From Streptococcus mitis B6 (GTDB taxonomy: Bacteria > Bacillota > Bacilli > Lactobacillales > Streptococcaceae), in contig NC_013853.1 of assembly GCF_000027165.1 (NCBI RefSeq), positions 806,001 through 870,000 of the forward strand: 64,000 nucleotides of DNA. The letters run 5' to 3'. Below the pieces are notes generated by a model. It saw nothing but the letters and a program-made list of their open reading frames with translations. It was not told the DNA's origin and searched no databases. The translations under genes and the position numbers were made by a program. Below, piece after piece: positions 63,927 through 64,000 of the stretch (its first letter is position 1; each line of letters begins with the position of its first letter).

Positions 63927-64000
63927 ATGTTAGATGTAGAAGTGATTCGCAAGGATTTTCCAATTTTGGACCAGATTGTCAACGATGAACCATTGGTCTA
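63927..64000 (+). CDS. sufS: SufS cysteine desulfurase (3' part outside window)
   Basis: The first 24 codons of the PLP-dependent cysteine desulfurase that supplies sulphur to the SUF scaffold. The visible start reads MLDVEVIRKDFPILDQIVNDEPLV, with the family pattern of an N-terminal RKDFPIL before the YLDNAAT strand that would follow outside. GGGGTAG lies ahead of the ATG. It is identified by similarity and by its place in the suf operon; the rest is beyond the window. Confidence 0.9.
   Translation, partial: MLDVEVIRKDFPILDQIVNDEPLV

Overview
The window comes from the conserved chromosome of a Streptococcus of the mitis/pneumoniae group. Gene content and order (ciaH, U32 protein, dinG-like helicase, rodA, gyrB, ezrA, clpE, folD, rpiA-deoB-punA-deoD, rpsT-coaA, pdp-deoC-cdd, nucleoside ABC transporter, plsY, parE...parC, ilvE, rpsA, dnaX, sufCDS) match what I remember of the pneumococcal chromosome. 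Two things point to S. mitis or a close commensal rather than a typical pneumococcus. ParC has Gly52 and Asp91, which I recall as commensal-type residues. The parE-parC interval is about 4.8 kb and holds an ANT(6)-like remnant, which I recall as typical of viridans streptococci and not pneumococci. No database search was possible.

Layout. Positions 1-7.0 kb: ciaH 3' part, a DUF3270-type membrane protein, a U32 protein, a DinG-type exonuclease-helicase, RodA and a DJ-1/PfpI protein. Positions 7.0-8.55 kb: an IS30-family element inserted in the terminator behind the DJ-1 gene. Positions 8.6-13 kb: HAD phosphatase, gyrB, ezrA. Positions 13-17.4 kb: a minus-strand block (GNAT, DUF1827, NUDIX, clpE with a CtsR box, DUF1797). 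Positions 17.6-22.1 kb: an amino-acid ABC importer, folD, an unknown protein, nnrD and a small protein. Positions 22.3-31.8 kb: nucleoside and pentose salvage (rpiA, deoB, DUF1697, punA, ClC, amidotransferase, deoD), Sir2, a P-loop kinase, rpsT and coaA. Positions 32.4-36.2 kb: an acquired mercury module (merR, merA) followed by a nonsense-mutated ISL3-family transposase. Positions 36.4-44.1 kb: methyltransferase, pdp, deoC, cdd, a BMP lipoprotein and its nucleoside ABC transporter. Positions 44.2-54.2 kb: plsY, then parE and parC on either side of a variable island. Positions 54.3-64 kb: ilvE under a perfect CodY box, an AliB-like lipoprotein, DUF2969, two tRNAs, rpsA, a free-methionine-sulfoxide reductase, dnaX, DUF3272 and sufC-sufD-sufS (cut by the window edge).

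The genes form two connected metabolic blocks: nucleoside uptake and breakdown, whose deoxyribose- or ribose-phosphate enters central metabolism through DeoB, DeoC and RpiA, and DNA topology and replication (GyrB, ParE, ParC, DnaX, DinG).

Most worth attention: (1) five copies of a structured RNA element with apparent helix covariation, in tandem before deoD and parC, where an extended Shine-Dalgarno-like sequence sits about 110-130 nt upstream of start codons that have none nearby; (2) a DUF262 plus HEPN-motif gene pair directly behind parE, a candidate defence module, with a frameshift at a poly-A run; (3) at least seven genes whose -10 box lies 6-8 nt before the start codon, so they should be leaderless; (4) four in-frame stops in three accessory genes, each one C-to-T change away from a Gln codon; (5) an IS30-type insertion that duplicated 13 bp of a terminator.
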